A stretch of 64,000 nt of DNA, taken from contig JBCBVV010000014.1 in assembly GCA_039817415.1 (NCBI GenBank), forward strand, positions 62,001-126,000, read 5' to 3'. The DNA is from JALEFZ01 sp039817415 (GTDB taxonomy: Bacteria; Bacteroidota; Bacteroidia; J057). Each line of letters opens with the position of its first letter. Position 1 is the first letter of the stretch. Shown here one piece after another: positions 1-9,216 of the stretch. Under the pieces are notes generated by a model that did not search any database, was not told the DNA's origin, and saw nothing but the letters and a program-made list of their open reading frames with translations. Position numbers and translations under genes: made by a program.

Positions 1-1
1 A

Positions 2-352
2 AACCAATGGAATTTCTCCGTGGTGGTTGACCTGGTTACTCAGATTACCTTCTTTACAGGAATCATCTTCCAACTCCCAGTTGTCATGTTCTACTTGGCG
101 AAAATGGGCTTGGTTACGCCGGCCTTCCTTCAAAGGTATCGCAGGCACGCAGTCGCTATTCTCCTCTTGGCCGCGGCCATCATTACCCCTCCAGACATGA
201 TCTCGCAGGTGATGATTTTCATTCCGCTCTATGGCTTATATGAGGTTTCCATCGTGGTAACCGGAAGAGTAGTCAAACGAAGAGAAAAAGAACTGGCCAA
301 GGAAATGGCTGAAAGACAAAAAGAACAGCAAGAGGAGAAAACCTCCGCTTAA
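2..352 (+). CDS. tatC: TatC, C-terminal part (truncated by window start)
   Basis: Sec-independent (twin-arginine) translocase core subunit; TatC is a six-helix inner-membrane protein that recognises RR signal peptides. Only about 117 C-terminal residues are present, and the reading frame is open to the window edge, so this is a partial gene and not one starting at the GTG at 20. Visible family features are the helix with FQLPVVMFYLAKMGLV followed by the basic loop, and the late block ITPPDMISQVMIFIPLYGLYE, both characteristic of the last three TatC membrane segments. The tail after about residue 95 is a highly charged Lys/Glu cytoplasmic extension. A strong terminator follows directly. Identification is confident; upstream partners are outside the window. 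Confidence 0.93.
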   Translation, partial: NQWNFSVVVDLVTQITFFTGIIFQLPVVMFYLAKMGLVTPAFLQRYRRHAVAILLLAAAIITPPDMISQVMIFIPLYGLYEVSIVVTGRVVKRREKELAKEMAERQKEQQEEKTSA

Positions 353-373
353 CCTCTCAAAGAATGACATGAT

Positions 374-407
374 AAAAGCCGATGAGGGAGACTTCATCGG
401 CTTTTTT
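374..407 (+). terminator. Rho-independent terminator of tatC
   Basis: A perfect 12-bp stem (AAAAGCCGATGA / TCATCGGCTTTT) with an 8-base loop is followed by a run of T. It lies 21 bases after the tatC stop codon and separates it from the TetR-led catabolic unit. Confidence 0.9.
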
Positions 408-427
408 ATTTGAAGTTGAATAATTTT

Positions 428-447
428 TAGTTAAAATTGACTAACTA
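428..447. promoter_or_regulatory. Candidate TetR-family operator
   Basis: Inverted repeat TAGTTA-N8-TAACTA, 28 bases before the TTG start of the TetR-family gene and in the promoter zone of the whole catabolic unit. TetR proteins usually bind palindromes near their own promoters, so autoregulation is the natural inference. No binding data are available. Confidence 0.45.
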
Positions 448-474
448 TTTATCAATTCTGATCCAGGCTTAGTC

Positions 475-1131
475 TTGACTACTAAAGAAAAAATCATTCA
501 ACAGGCTACCGCTTACTTCAACAGAGAAGGATATGGGTCTACCAATTTGTATGAATTGGCCAATGAGATCGGTATGAGCAGAGGTAATCTTGCCTACCAC
601 TTCAAGGAAAAAGACCTTCTGCTAGAAGCAATTGCCCAAGAGTTGCGGCTTAAGATGGATTCGGAACGAAACAAGTCCAGACAATTTCCCTCCTTCGAAA
701 ACCTTCACAACGAAGTTCAGCTCTATTATCGCTTCCAACAGGAATACTCCTTCCTCTTTATGGACCAAGAGGCTTTTCGTCATCCTTTTGTCCAGAAGCA
801 ATTCAGAGAAATGAGCAAACAAACCGTAGAAGACAACAAAGCTGCTATTGCCTTTTCTATCAAAATGGGCAACCTAAAGGAGGAACCCTTTCCCGGCCTT
901 TACAACAACATCGCCTTTATAACCTGGATGTTGGCCTTCTATTGGTTAGCTCAACAAATCATCAGAGGGAAGAAAGCCAAACAGGACGGAGAAAAACTGA
1001 TCTGGTCCATCTTAGTTCCTCACTTTACCGAGAGAGGCAAGGCCTCCTTCATCAAGTTTTTTGGGGAAGAATACTATCAGCAACTAGGCGAACCTTTTGA
1101 ATATGACATTGAACAATTGATTTCCTTCTAA
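475..1131 (+). CDS. TetR/AcrR-family transcriptional regulator
   Basis: A 218-residue DNA-binding repressor. The N-terminal helix-turn-helix (about residues 8-54) shows the TetR signature ending in MSRGNLAYHFKEKDLL; the remaining all-helical part should be the ligand-binding and dimer domain. The start is TTG; no ATG lies upstream in frame and the HTH needs residues from this start. It is the first gene of a co-directional run ending at 11583 and sits two bases before the carboxylase beta gene, so it is probably a local regulator that senses an acyl-CoA or related intermediate of the pathway encoded behind it, as FadR/AtuR-type TetR proteins do. The ligand is inference. A palindrome at 428-447 is a candidate operator. 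Confidence 0.9.
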   Translation: MTTKEKIIQQATAYFNREGYGSTNLYELANEIGMSRGNLAYHFKEKDLLLEAIAQELRLKMDSERNKSRQFPSFENLHNEVQLYYRFQQEYSFLFMDQEAFRHPFVQKQFREMSKQTVEDNKAAIAFSIKMGNLKEEPFPGLYNNIAFITWMLAFYWLAQQIIRGKKAKQDGEKLIWSILVPHFTERGKASFIKFFGEEYYQQLGEPFEYDIEQLISF

Positions 1132-1133
1132 AC

Positions 1134-2735
1134 ATGCGCGTGTTACAATCAAATCTCAATCCCAATAGCGACTCATTTAAGAAAAACCAGGAGGATATGA
1201 GGGAACTCCTTCAGAAGCTAGAAAAGCATCTGGAAGAAAGCCGCTTTCAAGGGAAGGAAAAGCACATAGAAAAGGCTAGAAAAAGAGAAAAACTCCTTGC
1301 CAGAGAACGTTTGGAATATGTACTAGACCAAGACAGTCCCTTTTTGGAACTCCTTCCCTTGTCAGGAATGTTGAAGAAAGGCGGATTTGGAACAGGCGGG
1401 ACCAATGTATCTGGTATTGGACTAGTTCAAGGGAAACTCTGTATGATCAATGCCAATGTGGGAAGCCGCAAGGGAGGATCTGTAGATGAGGCCACGGTTT
1501 TCAAGGGCCTTCGAGTGGGCGAAATCACAGAAGAGAATCTCCTACCTACGATCAATTTGGTAGAAAGTGGAGGCGCCAACCTTACCGATCAGGCGAGTAT
1601 CTTCAACTACGGGGGAGCTTCATTCCGACAGATCATTCAACGCTCCAAGAAAGGCATTCCTACCATATCTGTTGTCTTTGGGAATGCAACGGCTGGGGGG
1701 GCTTACGTTCCTGGCATGTCTGAATACGCCATTTTCCAGAAAAAAGCAGCCAAAGTATTTTTGGCGGGCCCTCCCTTGGTCAAAATGGCCACCAATGAAG
1801 TCTCCACAGATGAGGAATTAGGAGGAGCAGAGATGCACAGCCGCGTAAGCGGGGTTTCGGACTATCTGGTAGACTCAGAACTAGAAGGAATCCGACAGGC
1901 AAGAGAAATCATGCAATGGGTAAATGTAGCCGATCCGCATCTTGTCCCTCAAGCCCCAATAGAGGAACCCCTACACGATCCAGAAGAAATATTAGGTATT
2001 TTATCACCCGATCTCAAAAAACCCTTTGATGTAAGGGAATTGATCCTGCGCATAACAGATGGTTCGAAATTCTCTGAATTCAAGCCTGAATATGGTTCTA
2101 CCTTGATTTGTGGCTGGGCCAATATCCATGGTTATCCCGTAGGGATTTTAGGCAACAATGGGGTGATTTTCTCAGAATCCGCCAACAAAGCTACACACTT
2201 CATTCAGTTGGCCAACCAGAACAATACTCCTCTCCTTTTCCTACAAAATACGACCGGCTATATGGTTGGAAAGAAGTATGAGGAAGGCGGGATCATTAAA
2301 AATGGAGCCAAACTTATCAATGCCGTCTCCAATAGTGAAGTTCCTCATATCACACTGATGATCGGCTCTTCTTATGGGGCAGGAAACTATGGGATGAATG
2401 GCCGTTCTTATAAACCACGTTTCCTTTTCTCTTATCCTAACTCAAAAATTGGTGTCATGGGACCCGAACAAATGGCAGGGGTTATGGAGATCGTTAGAAG
2501 AGCCTCCGCTGCCAATCAAGGTGTTCCTTATGACGAACAGCAAGGGGAAATGCTCAAGCAAATGCTGATTCAGGAAGCTGAAAAGAAGTCCAATGCCTGG
2601 TTTGCCACCTCAGAATTATGGGATGATGGCATCATCGACCCCCGTCAAACCAGAAATTACCTAGCCATCTCTTTAGCGACAGTCTACAATCAGCCGATTA
2701 AAGGAACTGAAGGATATGGCGTATTCAGAATGTAA
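1134..2735 (+). CDS. Acyl-CoA carboxylase, carboxyltransferase (beta) subunit, methylcrotonyl/geranyl-CoA type
   Basis: Transfers carboxyl from biotin to an acyl-CoA. At 533 residues it has the usual length for MCC/GCC beta subunits, and it carries the two crotonase-like carboxyltransferase halves: the N-terminal acyl-CoA site around ESGGANL and GNATAGGAYVPGMSEY, and the C-terminal biotin site around YPVGILGNNGVIFSESA and SSYGAGNYGMNGRSY. It ends in GYGVFRM, close to the FGIFRM ending of methylcrotonyl-CoA carboxylase. The alpha subunit follows 8 bases later. No HMG-CoA lyase is nearby, so leucine degradation is not proven, and a geranyl-CoA-like or other branched 3-methyl-enoyl-CoA substrate is equally possible. 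Confidence 0.9.
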   Translation: MRVLQSNLNPNSDSFKKNQEDMRELLQKLEKHLEESRFQGKEKHIEKARKREKLLARERLEYVLDQDSPFLELLPLSGMLKKGGFGTGGTNVSGIGLVQGKLCMINANVGSRKGGSVDEATVFKGLRVGEITEENLLPTINLVESGGANLTDQASIFNYGGASFRQIIQRSKKGIPTISVVFGNATAGGAYVPGMSEYAIFQKKAAKVFLAGPPLVKMATNEVSTDEELGGAEMHSRVSGVSDYLVDSELEGIRQAREIMQWVNVADPHLVPQAPIEEPLHDPEEILGILSPDLKKPFDVRELILRITDGSKFSEFKPEYGSTLICGWANIHGYPVGILGNNGVIFSESANKATHFIQLANQNNTPLLFLQNTTGYMVGKKYEEGGIIKNGAKLINAVSNSEVPHITLMIGSSYGAGNYGMNGRSYKPRFLFSYPNSKIGVMGPEQMAGVMEIVRRASAANQGVPYDEQQGEMLKQMLIQEAEKKSNAWFATSELWDDGIIDPRQTRNYLAISLATVYNQPIKGTEGYGVFRM

Positions 2736-2743
2736 TCACAACA

Positions 2744-4741
2744 ATGGAAACAAATAAACCTGTATATACCCGCATATCAACTATCCTCATCGCCAACCGA
2801 GGGGAAATCGCCTCAAGGATTATCAGAACCTGCAAAAAGATGGGGATCAGAACGGTAGTCTTGTACACACCGGCGGATAAGGACCTTCCCTACGTACGAG
2901 AAGGAGATATGGCCATCAACCTAGGCCAGAACGAGCCAGCCGCTTCTTATCTTGATCAGGAGAAAATCTTTGAAGCCGCTCAAAAAACGGGAGCGGATGC
3001 CATCCATCCTGCTTATGGTTTCTTGTCAGAGAACGCTGATTTTGCGAATCGATGTAAAGAGGAAGGCCTCATTTTCATTGGACCTAGCCCAGAGGCCATC
3101 CATGCCATGGGCTCCAAATCAGAAGCCAAATCTCTCATGAGGCTTCATAATGTCCCTGTGGTTCCTGGTTTTCAAGGATCAGATCAACGGGTAGAAACCC
3201 TAATCGAAGAAGCCCAAAAGATTGGTTTCCCAGTCTTGCTAAAGGCAGCGGCAGGAGGAGGTGGAAAGGGAATGCGAAGAGTTGATCAAGTTGAAGATTT
3301 GCCTTCAGCTATTCAGGCAGCAAAGGGGGAAGCGGCAAGGTCCTTTGGGCATGACGAATTGATCCTTGAAAAATATGTTGCTTCAGGCCGACATATCGAA
3401 ATACAAATTTTTGGTGACAAACATGGAAATGCCATTCACCTCTTTGAAAGAGAATGCAGCATCCAACGACGCTTTCAAAAAGTAGTTGAAGAAAGTCCCT
3501 CCCCCATTATGAGCCCAGAGCTAAGGGACAAGATGGGAGAAGCCGCGGTCAAAGCCGCCAAGGCCCTCAAGTATGAAAATGCCGGAACCGTAGAGTTCAT
3601 TTACGATGAGCAGTCTGGCGAATTTTACTTCCTAGAAGTCAACACACGTTTACAGGTTGAGCACCCTGTAACCGAGGAAGTAACAGGTCTCGACCTGGTC
3701 AAAATGCAAATTGAAGTAGCAGAAGGAAAGCCCATCATGGAACAGCCTTCGCAAGACCTCTTGAGGGGGTATGCCATCGAATGTCGATTATACGCCGAGA
3801 ATCCCAAAGAGGACTTTCTCCCTGTGACGGGTAAGATTCACAGATTTGAATGGCCCGAAATGGAGGGCTTACGTATGGAATCTGCGGTCAAATCTGGCTC
3901 AGAAGTTTCCATTTTCTATGATCCCATGATCGCCAAGCTCATTATCTGGGCAGAAGACCGCTCCACTGCTCATAGGAAGATGCGTTACCTCTTACAACAC
4001 ATGCGTTGCCTGGGTATGCAAACCAATCAGGATTTTCTACTTTGGTTACTATCTCACCCAGATGTCAATCAAGGGAAATACGATACGCATTTTATCCAAA
4101 AGGAATACACCCCCGGTTCAGAGACGGGCGCAAAAGACATCAGACTTTATGTAGCGGCAGCCTCCCTTCACGGATGGAGCAAGAGAAACAGCAGCCGCAA
4201 ACTCCTTCCTTCCCTTCAAACAGGTTGGAGAAACAATTGGTATCAGGATCAAATGGAATCCTTCGAGTTTGAAGGAGAAAAAATAGCCCTTGGTTATACC
4301 GATAAGGGAGATTCATTTCAATTCCTTTTCGAAGGAGCGTATCAGGAATTACATCTATTAGAAAGTGGGGAGGATGAGATTCGCTTCGAATGGGATGACA
4401 CACAATACCGTTTTCAATTGGCACAGGAAGGAGATCGATACTTCTTGCACAATGAAAATATGGGATCTGTCGAGCTAAGAAAACTCCCTAGGTTCCCAGA
4501 CAGTAGCAGCGAAGCCGTAGCAGGAGAATATACTTCCCCCATGCCTTCTCAGATTATCAGAATCTGTGTTGAAGCAGGGCAAACCGTGCAGAAAGGAGAT
4601 GCCCTCATTATCCTCTCAAGTATGAAGATGGAAAATACACTTGCGGCCCAAGAAGCCGGAACGGTAGAAGAAATTTATGTACAGGAGGGCCAGAACATTG
4701 AATCGGATGTACGCTTGATCAAGATCAATCCAGAAGCATAA
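2744..4741 (+). CDS. Acyl-CoA carboxylase, biotin carboxylase plus BCCP (alpha) subunit
   Basis: ATP-dependent carboxylation of its own biotin, partner of the preceding beta subunit. Order of domains in 665 residues: biotin carboxylase N-terminal domain (about 10-120, ILIANRGEIASRIIRT), ATP-grasp (about 125-330, glycine-rich AAAGGGGKGMRR loop and FLEVNTRLQVEHPVTEE), biotin carboxylase C-terminal domain (to about 450), a linker/BT-like region, and a C-terminal biotinyl domain with SSMKMENTL, where Lys628 is the biotinylation site. This matches MCC and GCC alpha subunits in architecture and length. The gene is tightly spaced on both sides (8 and 5 bases), which points to one transcript. Confidence 0.93.
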   Translation: METNKPVYTRISTILIANRGEIASRIIRTCKKMGIRTVVLYTPADKDLPYVREGDMAINLGQNEPAASYLDQEKIFEAAQKTGADAIHPAYGFLSENADFANRCKEEGLIFIGPSPEAIHAMGSKSEAKSLMRLHNVPVVPGFQGSDQRVETLIEEAQKIGFPVLLKAAAGGGGKGMRRVDQVEDLPSAIQAAKGEAARSFGHDELILEKYVASGRHIEIQIFGDKHGNAIHLFERECSIQRRFQKVVEESPSPIMSPELRDKMGEAAVKAAKALKYENAGTVEFIYDEQSGEFYFLEVNTRLQVEHPVTEEVTGLDLVKMQIEVAEGKPIMEQPSQDLLRGYAIECRLYAENPKEDFLPVTGKIHRFEWPEMEGLRMESAVKSGSEVSIFYDPMIAKLIIWAEDRSTAHRKMRYLLQHMRCLGMQTNQDFLLWLLSHPDVNQGKYDTHFIQKEYTPGSETGAKDIRLYVAAASLHGWSKRNSSRKLLPSLQTGWRNNWYQDQMESFEFEGEKIALGYTDKGDSFQFLFEGAYQELHLLESGEDEIRFEWDDTQYRFQLAQEGDRYFLHNENMGSVELRKLPRFPDSSSEAVAGEYTSPMPSQIIRICVEAGQTVQKGDALIILSSMKMENTLAAQEAGTVEEIYVQEGQNIESDVRLIKINPEA

Positions 4742-4746
4742 AGGAA

Positions 4747-5565
4747 ATGGAATATTATTCACAAGAATTAATTGAGGCCTTTGACCAGCAGAACTTCGCC
4801 TTCATTGAAGTAGAGGTAAAGGAACATGTATGCTACATCACACTGGATAGGGAGGAGAAGAAGAATGCCATTCATCCTCAAATGGTATTTGAACTCGCCT
4901 ATGTCTTCCAATATGTGATGGCACAGTCTTCCATCTGGATATGCGTTATGCAGGCAAAGGGCAATGTTTTTTGTGCAGGAGCGGATCTCAAGGCCTTCAT
5001 GGGAGGAGGAGCCCCGCATGATTCCAGCATTCCCAAACCAGAACAAGAAGTCTTGATCGGACCGATGTTTCATTCTCTCCATAAACCTATGATTGCAAGG
5101 GTAAATGGGGATGTATACGCGGGTGGCTTTTTCTTTTTGACAGGGAGCCATATTGTACTGGCTTCAGATCATATAAAATTAGGCTTACCCGAAGTCAAAA
5201 GAGGCTTATATCCCTTTCAGGTTATGGCTGAATTACAGCGTGTTATGCCTACCCGAAAGGTTCTGGACTGGTGTATCCGTGGATATACCTTACCAGTTAC
5301 AGCTGCCGCTCAATACGGCCTTCTAACCAAGGTGGTGTCTGTTGATCAATTAGACCAGGAAGTAGAAGCCGTGATTGCTGAATTGAAAGGAAATAGCCCT
5401 ATGGCTATGCGTTTAGGATTGGAAGCCTTCCAACATACCAACTCCTCCGAATCAGACCACGCTTACCTCTCTGCCATGCTCGGAAAAGCCGTTGGCTCCA
5501 AGGACGGGCAGGAAGGACTCAGAGCCTTTAGAGAGAAAAGAAAACCAAACTGGACGGGACAATAG
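4747..5565 (+). CDS. Enoyl-CoA hydratase/isomerase (crotonase) family protein
   Basis: A 272-residue crotonase-fold protein, likely hydrating the carboxylated enoyl-CoA made by the carboxylase (the LiuC/AtuE position in known pathways). The oxyanion-hole segments are visible as NVFCAGADLKAF and GDVYAGGFFFLTGSH, and the later GLPEVKRGLYPF carries the Glu used for water activation in hydratases. It begins five bases after the carboxylase alpha stop. The exact substrate cannot be read from the sequence. Confidence 0.88.
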   Translation: MEYYSQELIEAFDQQNFAFIEVEVKEHVCYITLDREEKKNAIHPQMVFELAYVFQYVMAQSSIWICVMQAKGNVFCAGADLKAFMGGGAPHDSSIPKPEQEVLIGPMFHSLHKPMIARVNGDVYAGGFFFLTGSHIVLASDHIKLGLPEVKRGLYPFQVMAELQRVMPTRKVLDWCIRGYTLPVTAAAQYGLLTKVVSVDQLDQEVEAVIAELKGNSPMAMRLGLEAFQHTNSSESDHAYLSAMLGKAVGSKDGQEGLRAFREKRKPNWTGQ

Positions 5566-5620
5566 CGCCTTTCCTATACAATCAAACATTCGTATCTTAA
5601 TATAAGACAGGACTTTACTC

Positions 5621-7405
5621 ATGAATATCGCAAGAGACATAAGCAAAAGAGGCGGAAGTTTTCTGCTGCATACTCCTTCTCCACAGGACATCTTCACCCC
5701 CGAAGACTACAATGAGGAGATCCTGATGCTGAGGCAAGCCATGCGCGATTTTCTGGATACCGAATTGGAACCTATCAAAGAAAAATTCGATACCAAGGAA
5801 GGTACGACCCTTGCCCCCTCTCTGCTGGAGAAAATGGGAGAAATGGGCTTTTTGGGAATAGGAGTACCTGAGCACATCGGAGGCGCAGGAGCTGATTTCA
5901 GAACGGAACTGGCCCTTGGTGAAATCGCTTCTGATAGCTTTTCTTTTAGCCAAAGCATAGGCGTACAAGATGGCTTGGGTGTATATCCCGTCTTGCTGTA
6001 TGGAACTGAAGAACAAAAGCAAAAATACCTTAGCCGTATCATCAAAGCTGAGTATAAATGTTCCTACTGCCTCACCGAACCCGGTGCGGGCTCAGATGCG
6101 AATTCTGGTAAGACGCAGGCCATTTACTCGGAAGATGGGGCCCACTTTCTACTGACAGGCCAGAAAATGTGGATTACCAACTCTGGCTTTGCCGATATCT
6201 TTTTTGTCTTCTGCAAGATTGAAGACGATAAGAATCTATCCTGTTTGATTGTAGAAAAAGAATGGGGTGTCAGCCTAGGTGAAGAAGAAAACAAACTCGG
6301 CATTCATGGTTCTTCCACCCGACAGGTCTTCTTCGACAAGGTAAAAGTTCCCGTTGAAAACCTTCTAGGAGAGCGAAACAATGGCTTCAAAATAGCCTTA
6401 AACGCCCTCAATGCAGGGAGAATCAAGATCGCCGTAGCGGGAGGCGCCATTTCCAAAAGAGCCTTGGGACTTGGGATAAACTACGCCAAACAAAGGATAC
6501 AATTTGGGAAGCCTATTGCCAGCTTTGGAGCCATCAAAACCAAAATAGCCAAGAGTGCTGCCAGAATTTATGGACTCGAGAGCTCTTGGAACCGAGCAGC
6601 CGACAATGTAGATGAGGCTTATGCCAGCATGGTTGAAGAAGGGATTGACCCACTAAAGGCCAAAATCCAATCTGTTGCAGAATTCTCAATGGAATGTGCC
6701 TTGACCAAGGTCTATGGTTCTGAGGCTGAAACCTATGTGGTGGATGAGGCTCTTCAAATCCATGGTGGAATGGGCTTTTCCGCCGATAGTGAAATCGAAA
6801 CCCACTACCGCAACATCAGAGGCAACAGAATTTATGAGGGCACCAATGAAATCAACAGAATGCTCACCTCGACCATGCTTTTGCGAAAAGGCCTAAAGGG
6901 TGAATTACCCTTGATGGATGAAACGATGAAGGTATTTGGCGAACTTCAAGCAGGTCAGCTAAAGCCAGTGGATAATCAAGAAGATGAACTGGCCCTTGGT
7001 TTAGCCTACCTATATAACCTCAAAAAGGCGACCCTTTTGGTAGCAGGACAGGCAGCACAAACCTTCCAGAAAGAAATTGCTGAAGAACAAGAGGTCTTAA
7101 TGAGCTTGGCGGACATGCTTACTCAGATTTACATCTTCGAATCAGCTCTCCTGAGAGCCCTAAAACACAGAGAAAAGGATACCGAAAATATACGTCAGCA
7201 TATGACAACCCTATTGATGTATGAAACGGCCGACATTTGTAGCCAGAGTGCCCGAGAGGTCATTTTTGCTGCAGCCGGTAAGCAGGCTATGGCCAGTTTC
7301 AAAGGCATCAACCGTCTGTTCAACCTTCCTGCTAGGAACCTGAAGGAAATCAGGCGGACTGTCGCTGACTATTTTATAAACAAGGATGGCTATGTAATCA
7401 ACTAA
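5621..7405 (+). CDS. Acyl-CoA dehydrogenase, FadE/VLCAD-like with C-terminal extension
   Basis: FAD-dependent alpha,beta-dehydrogenation of acyl-CoA. The 594-residue length exceeds the 380-residue core; the extra C-terminal helical region (about 430-594) is typical of VLCAD/ACAD9 and of bacillar FadE. Core motifs include YCLTEPGAGSDA, WITNSGFADIFFVF and the catalytic block RIYEGTNEI, with Glu406 at the general-base position of MCAD-type enzymes. Fifty-five bases separate it from the hydratase gene, possibly leaving room for an internal promoter, but all neighbours are co-directional. It may supply a second oxidation step in the same pathway or act on straight-chain products. Confidence 0.92.
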   Translation: MNIARDISKRGGSFLLHTPSPQDIFTPEDYNEEILMLRQAMRDFLDTELEPIKEKFDTKEGTTLAPSLLEKMGEMGFLGIGVPEHIGGAGADFRTELALGEIASDSFSFSQSIGVQDGLGVYPVLLYGTEEQKQKYLSRIIKAEYKCSYCLTEPGAGSDANSGKTQAIYSEDGAHFLLTGQKMWITNSGFADIFFVFCKIEDDKNLSCLIVEKEWGVSLGEEENKLGIHGSSTRQVFFDKVKVPVENLLGERNNGFKIALNALNAGRIKIAVAGGAISKRALGLGINYAKQRIQFGKPIASFGAIKTKIAKSAARIYGLESSWNRAADNVDEAYASMVEEGIDPLKAKIQSVAEFSMECALTKVYGSEAETYVVDEALQIHGGMGFSADSEIETHYRNIRGNRIYEGTNEINRMLTSTMLLRKGLKGELPLMDETMKVFGELQAGQLKPVDNQEDELALGLAYLYNLKKATLLVAGQAAQTFQKEIAEEQEVLMSLADMLTQIYIFESALLRALKHREKDTENIRQHMTTLLMYETADICSQSAREVIFAAAGKQAMASFKGINRLFNLPARNLKEIRRTVADYFINKDGYVIN

Positions 7406-7501
7406 GAAGCCTCGCGTGCTTCTGTCAACTCGTTTTGGCCGGTCCTTGTATGTTCCACTTCAGGCGTTGTTTTGCAACGTTCTACTATTCAACTACTTGC
7501 A

Positions 7502-9187
7502 ATGAAGGACATCAGAGAAAACCTAAGAAGTCAGTTAGACTTTTTCTATCAGTGGGAAAAAGAACGCCCAGAAAAAGTCTTTCTCCGCCAGCCCTTTGGG
7601 GATGAGTGGAAAACGATGACGTACCGAGAGGCAGGCCAACAGGCTCGAAAGATAGCAACTGCCCTACAGGAACTTGGACTGAAAAAGGGAGATCATATCG
7701 GCATTTTCTCCAAGAACTGTTACCATTGGGTATTGGCTGACCTTGCCATCATGATGGGAGGCTTTGTCTCTACCCCCTTCTATCCCAATTTATCAACTGA
7801 GCAAACCAAAGTCGTTTTGGAAAAGAGCGATGCCAAACTGGTGTTTGCCGGTAAGTTAGATCAATGGGATAATATCAACGCAGCCATTCCAGCTGATATG
7901 CCCATCATCAAATTTCCACATTACCAGGGCAATGCCAAGGTAGATCGTGGGCATGAGTGGGCTGATTTGATTGCCCAACATGAGCTGATGCTAGGGAATC
8001 CTTTGCCAAATATCACAGATACATGGACCATTCTCTTTACTTCAGGTACTACGGGGACGCCTAAGGGTGTGGTACACACATACGAAAATGCAGCGCTCAT
8101 TATAAATGCTGAATTGATTAAGGACAACCTCAAAGTTGGACAAGTAGAGGAAAACGTTTTCTTCTCCTTCCTGCCATTGAATCATATTGCAGAGCGTACA
8201 GCCGTAGAAATTGGTGCCTTCATGTCAGGCGGAAGCATTTCCTTTGCAGAATCCTTAGATACCTTCGCCAAAAACCTACAGGAAACCCAGCCTACCCTGT
8301 TTTTTGCCGTTCCGAGAATTTGGACGAAGTTCTATATGGCCGTTATCGCCAAGTTGCCGCAAAAAAGACTGGATACGCTCCTCAAAATTCCCATTGTCTC
8401 AGGCCTTATCAAGAAAAGAATCAAAACTTCTCTCGGGCTCAGCAATGCCAACATGATCATGACAGGTGCATCCATTACCCCAGAACCCTTAAAGCAGTGG
8501 TACAGAAGCTTGGATATCAACCTAAGGGAAGTATATGGAATGACAGAAAACTTTGGTGGATTCTCCCTGATGCCAGAGCACGATCATAAAGCCCATACTG
8601 TGGGAAGGCCTCTTCCTTTCTGCGAAGGAAAAACAGATCCAGACACAGGAGAAATCCTAATGAATGTTCCATGGGTCATGAAGGGATATTACAAAGACCC
8701 AGAACTCACGGCCGCAGTCATCAAAGACGGCTGGCTACATACGGGGGATAGAGGGGAATTTGACAAGGATGGCTACCTAAAAATCATAGGTAGAGTGAAG
8801 GACGCCTTCAAAACGACCAAGGGGAAGTTTGTGGTTCCAACCTTGATAGAGGGGAGATTTGCAGAAAGCGAGATGATCGAACAAATCTGCGTGGCAGGAT
8901 TGGGGATTCCTCAACCTATTGCCCTTGTCAACCTTTCTGAAGCCGCAGCTTCCTTGCCAGAACAAGAAGTTCGAGCAGTTCTTAGCCAACAACTACAACA
9001 CGTCAACCAACAGTCATCCAAGCACGAATTGGTATCCACTGTTGTTGTTACCAAGGATGCATGGAGCCCTGACAACCAGTTGTTGACCCCAACTCTGAAA
9101 ATTAGAAGAGCCTCCATTGACGATCAGTACATGGAGCAATACAAAAATTGGCATGAATCGGATATGAAGATTATCTGGGAAGCCTGA
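7502..9187 (+). CDS. AMP-dependent acyl-CoA synthetase (long-chain type)
   Basis: Activates a fatty or branched acid to its CoA thioester through an acyl-adenylate. About 561 residues from the preferred ATG at 7502; an in-frame TTG at 7472 would add ten unconserved residues. Visible motifs are the phosphate-binding loop TSGTTGTPKGVVHT, the adenine/acyl motif YGMTENFGG, and GWLHTGDRGEFDKDGYL followed by the hinge GRVKDAFKTTKGKFV, which is the long-chain (FadD/ACSL) style. The C-terminal domain is complete but compact. It fits as the entry enzyme of the unit, as AtuH does in terpene utilisation. Confidence 0.9.
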   Translation: MKDIRENLRSQLDFFYQWEKERPEKVFLRQPFGDEWKTMTYREAGQQARKIATALQELGLKKGDHIGIFSKNCYHWVLADLAIMMGGFVSTPFYPNLSTEQTKVVLEKSDAKLVFAGKLDQWDNINAAIPADMPIIKFPHYQGNAKVDRGHEWADLIAQHELMLGNPLPNITDTWTILFTSGTTGTPKGVVHTYENAALIINAELIKDNLKVGQVEENVFFSFLPLNHIAERTAVEIGAFMSGGSISFAESLDTFAKNLQETQPTLFFAVPRIWTKFYMAVIAKLPQKRLDTLLKIPIVSGLIKKRIKTSLGLSNANMIMTGASITPEPLKQWYRSLDINLREVYGMTENFGGFSLMPEHDHKAHTVGRPLPFCEGKTDPDTGEILMNVPWVMKGYYKDPELTAAVIKDGWLHTGDRGEFDKDGYLKIIGRVKDAFKTTKGKFVVPTLIEGRFAESEMIEQICVAGLGIPQPIALVNLSEAAASLPEQEVRAVLSQQLQHVNQQSSKHELVSTVVVTKDAWSPDNQLLTPTLKIRRASIDDQYMEQYKNWHESDMKIIWEA

Positions 9188-9216
9188 TATAAAGACAGAG
9201 AAGCAAGATAAATCGG

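Noticed and set aside
7464..7479. Hairpin CGTTG...CAACG before the acyl-CoA ligase gene
   Set aside because: A five-base stem is too short to call an attenuator or terminator.
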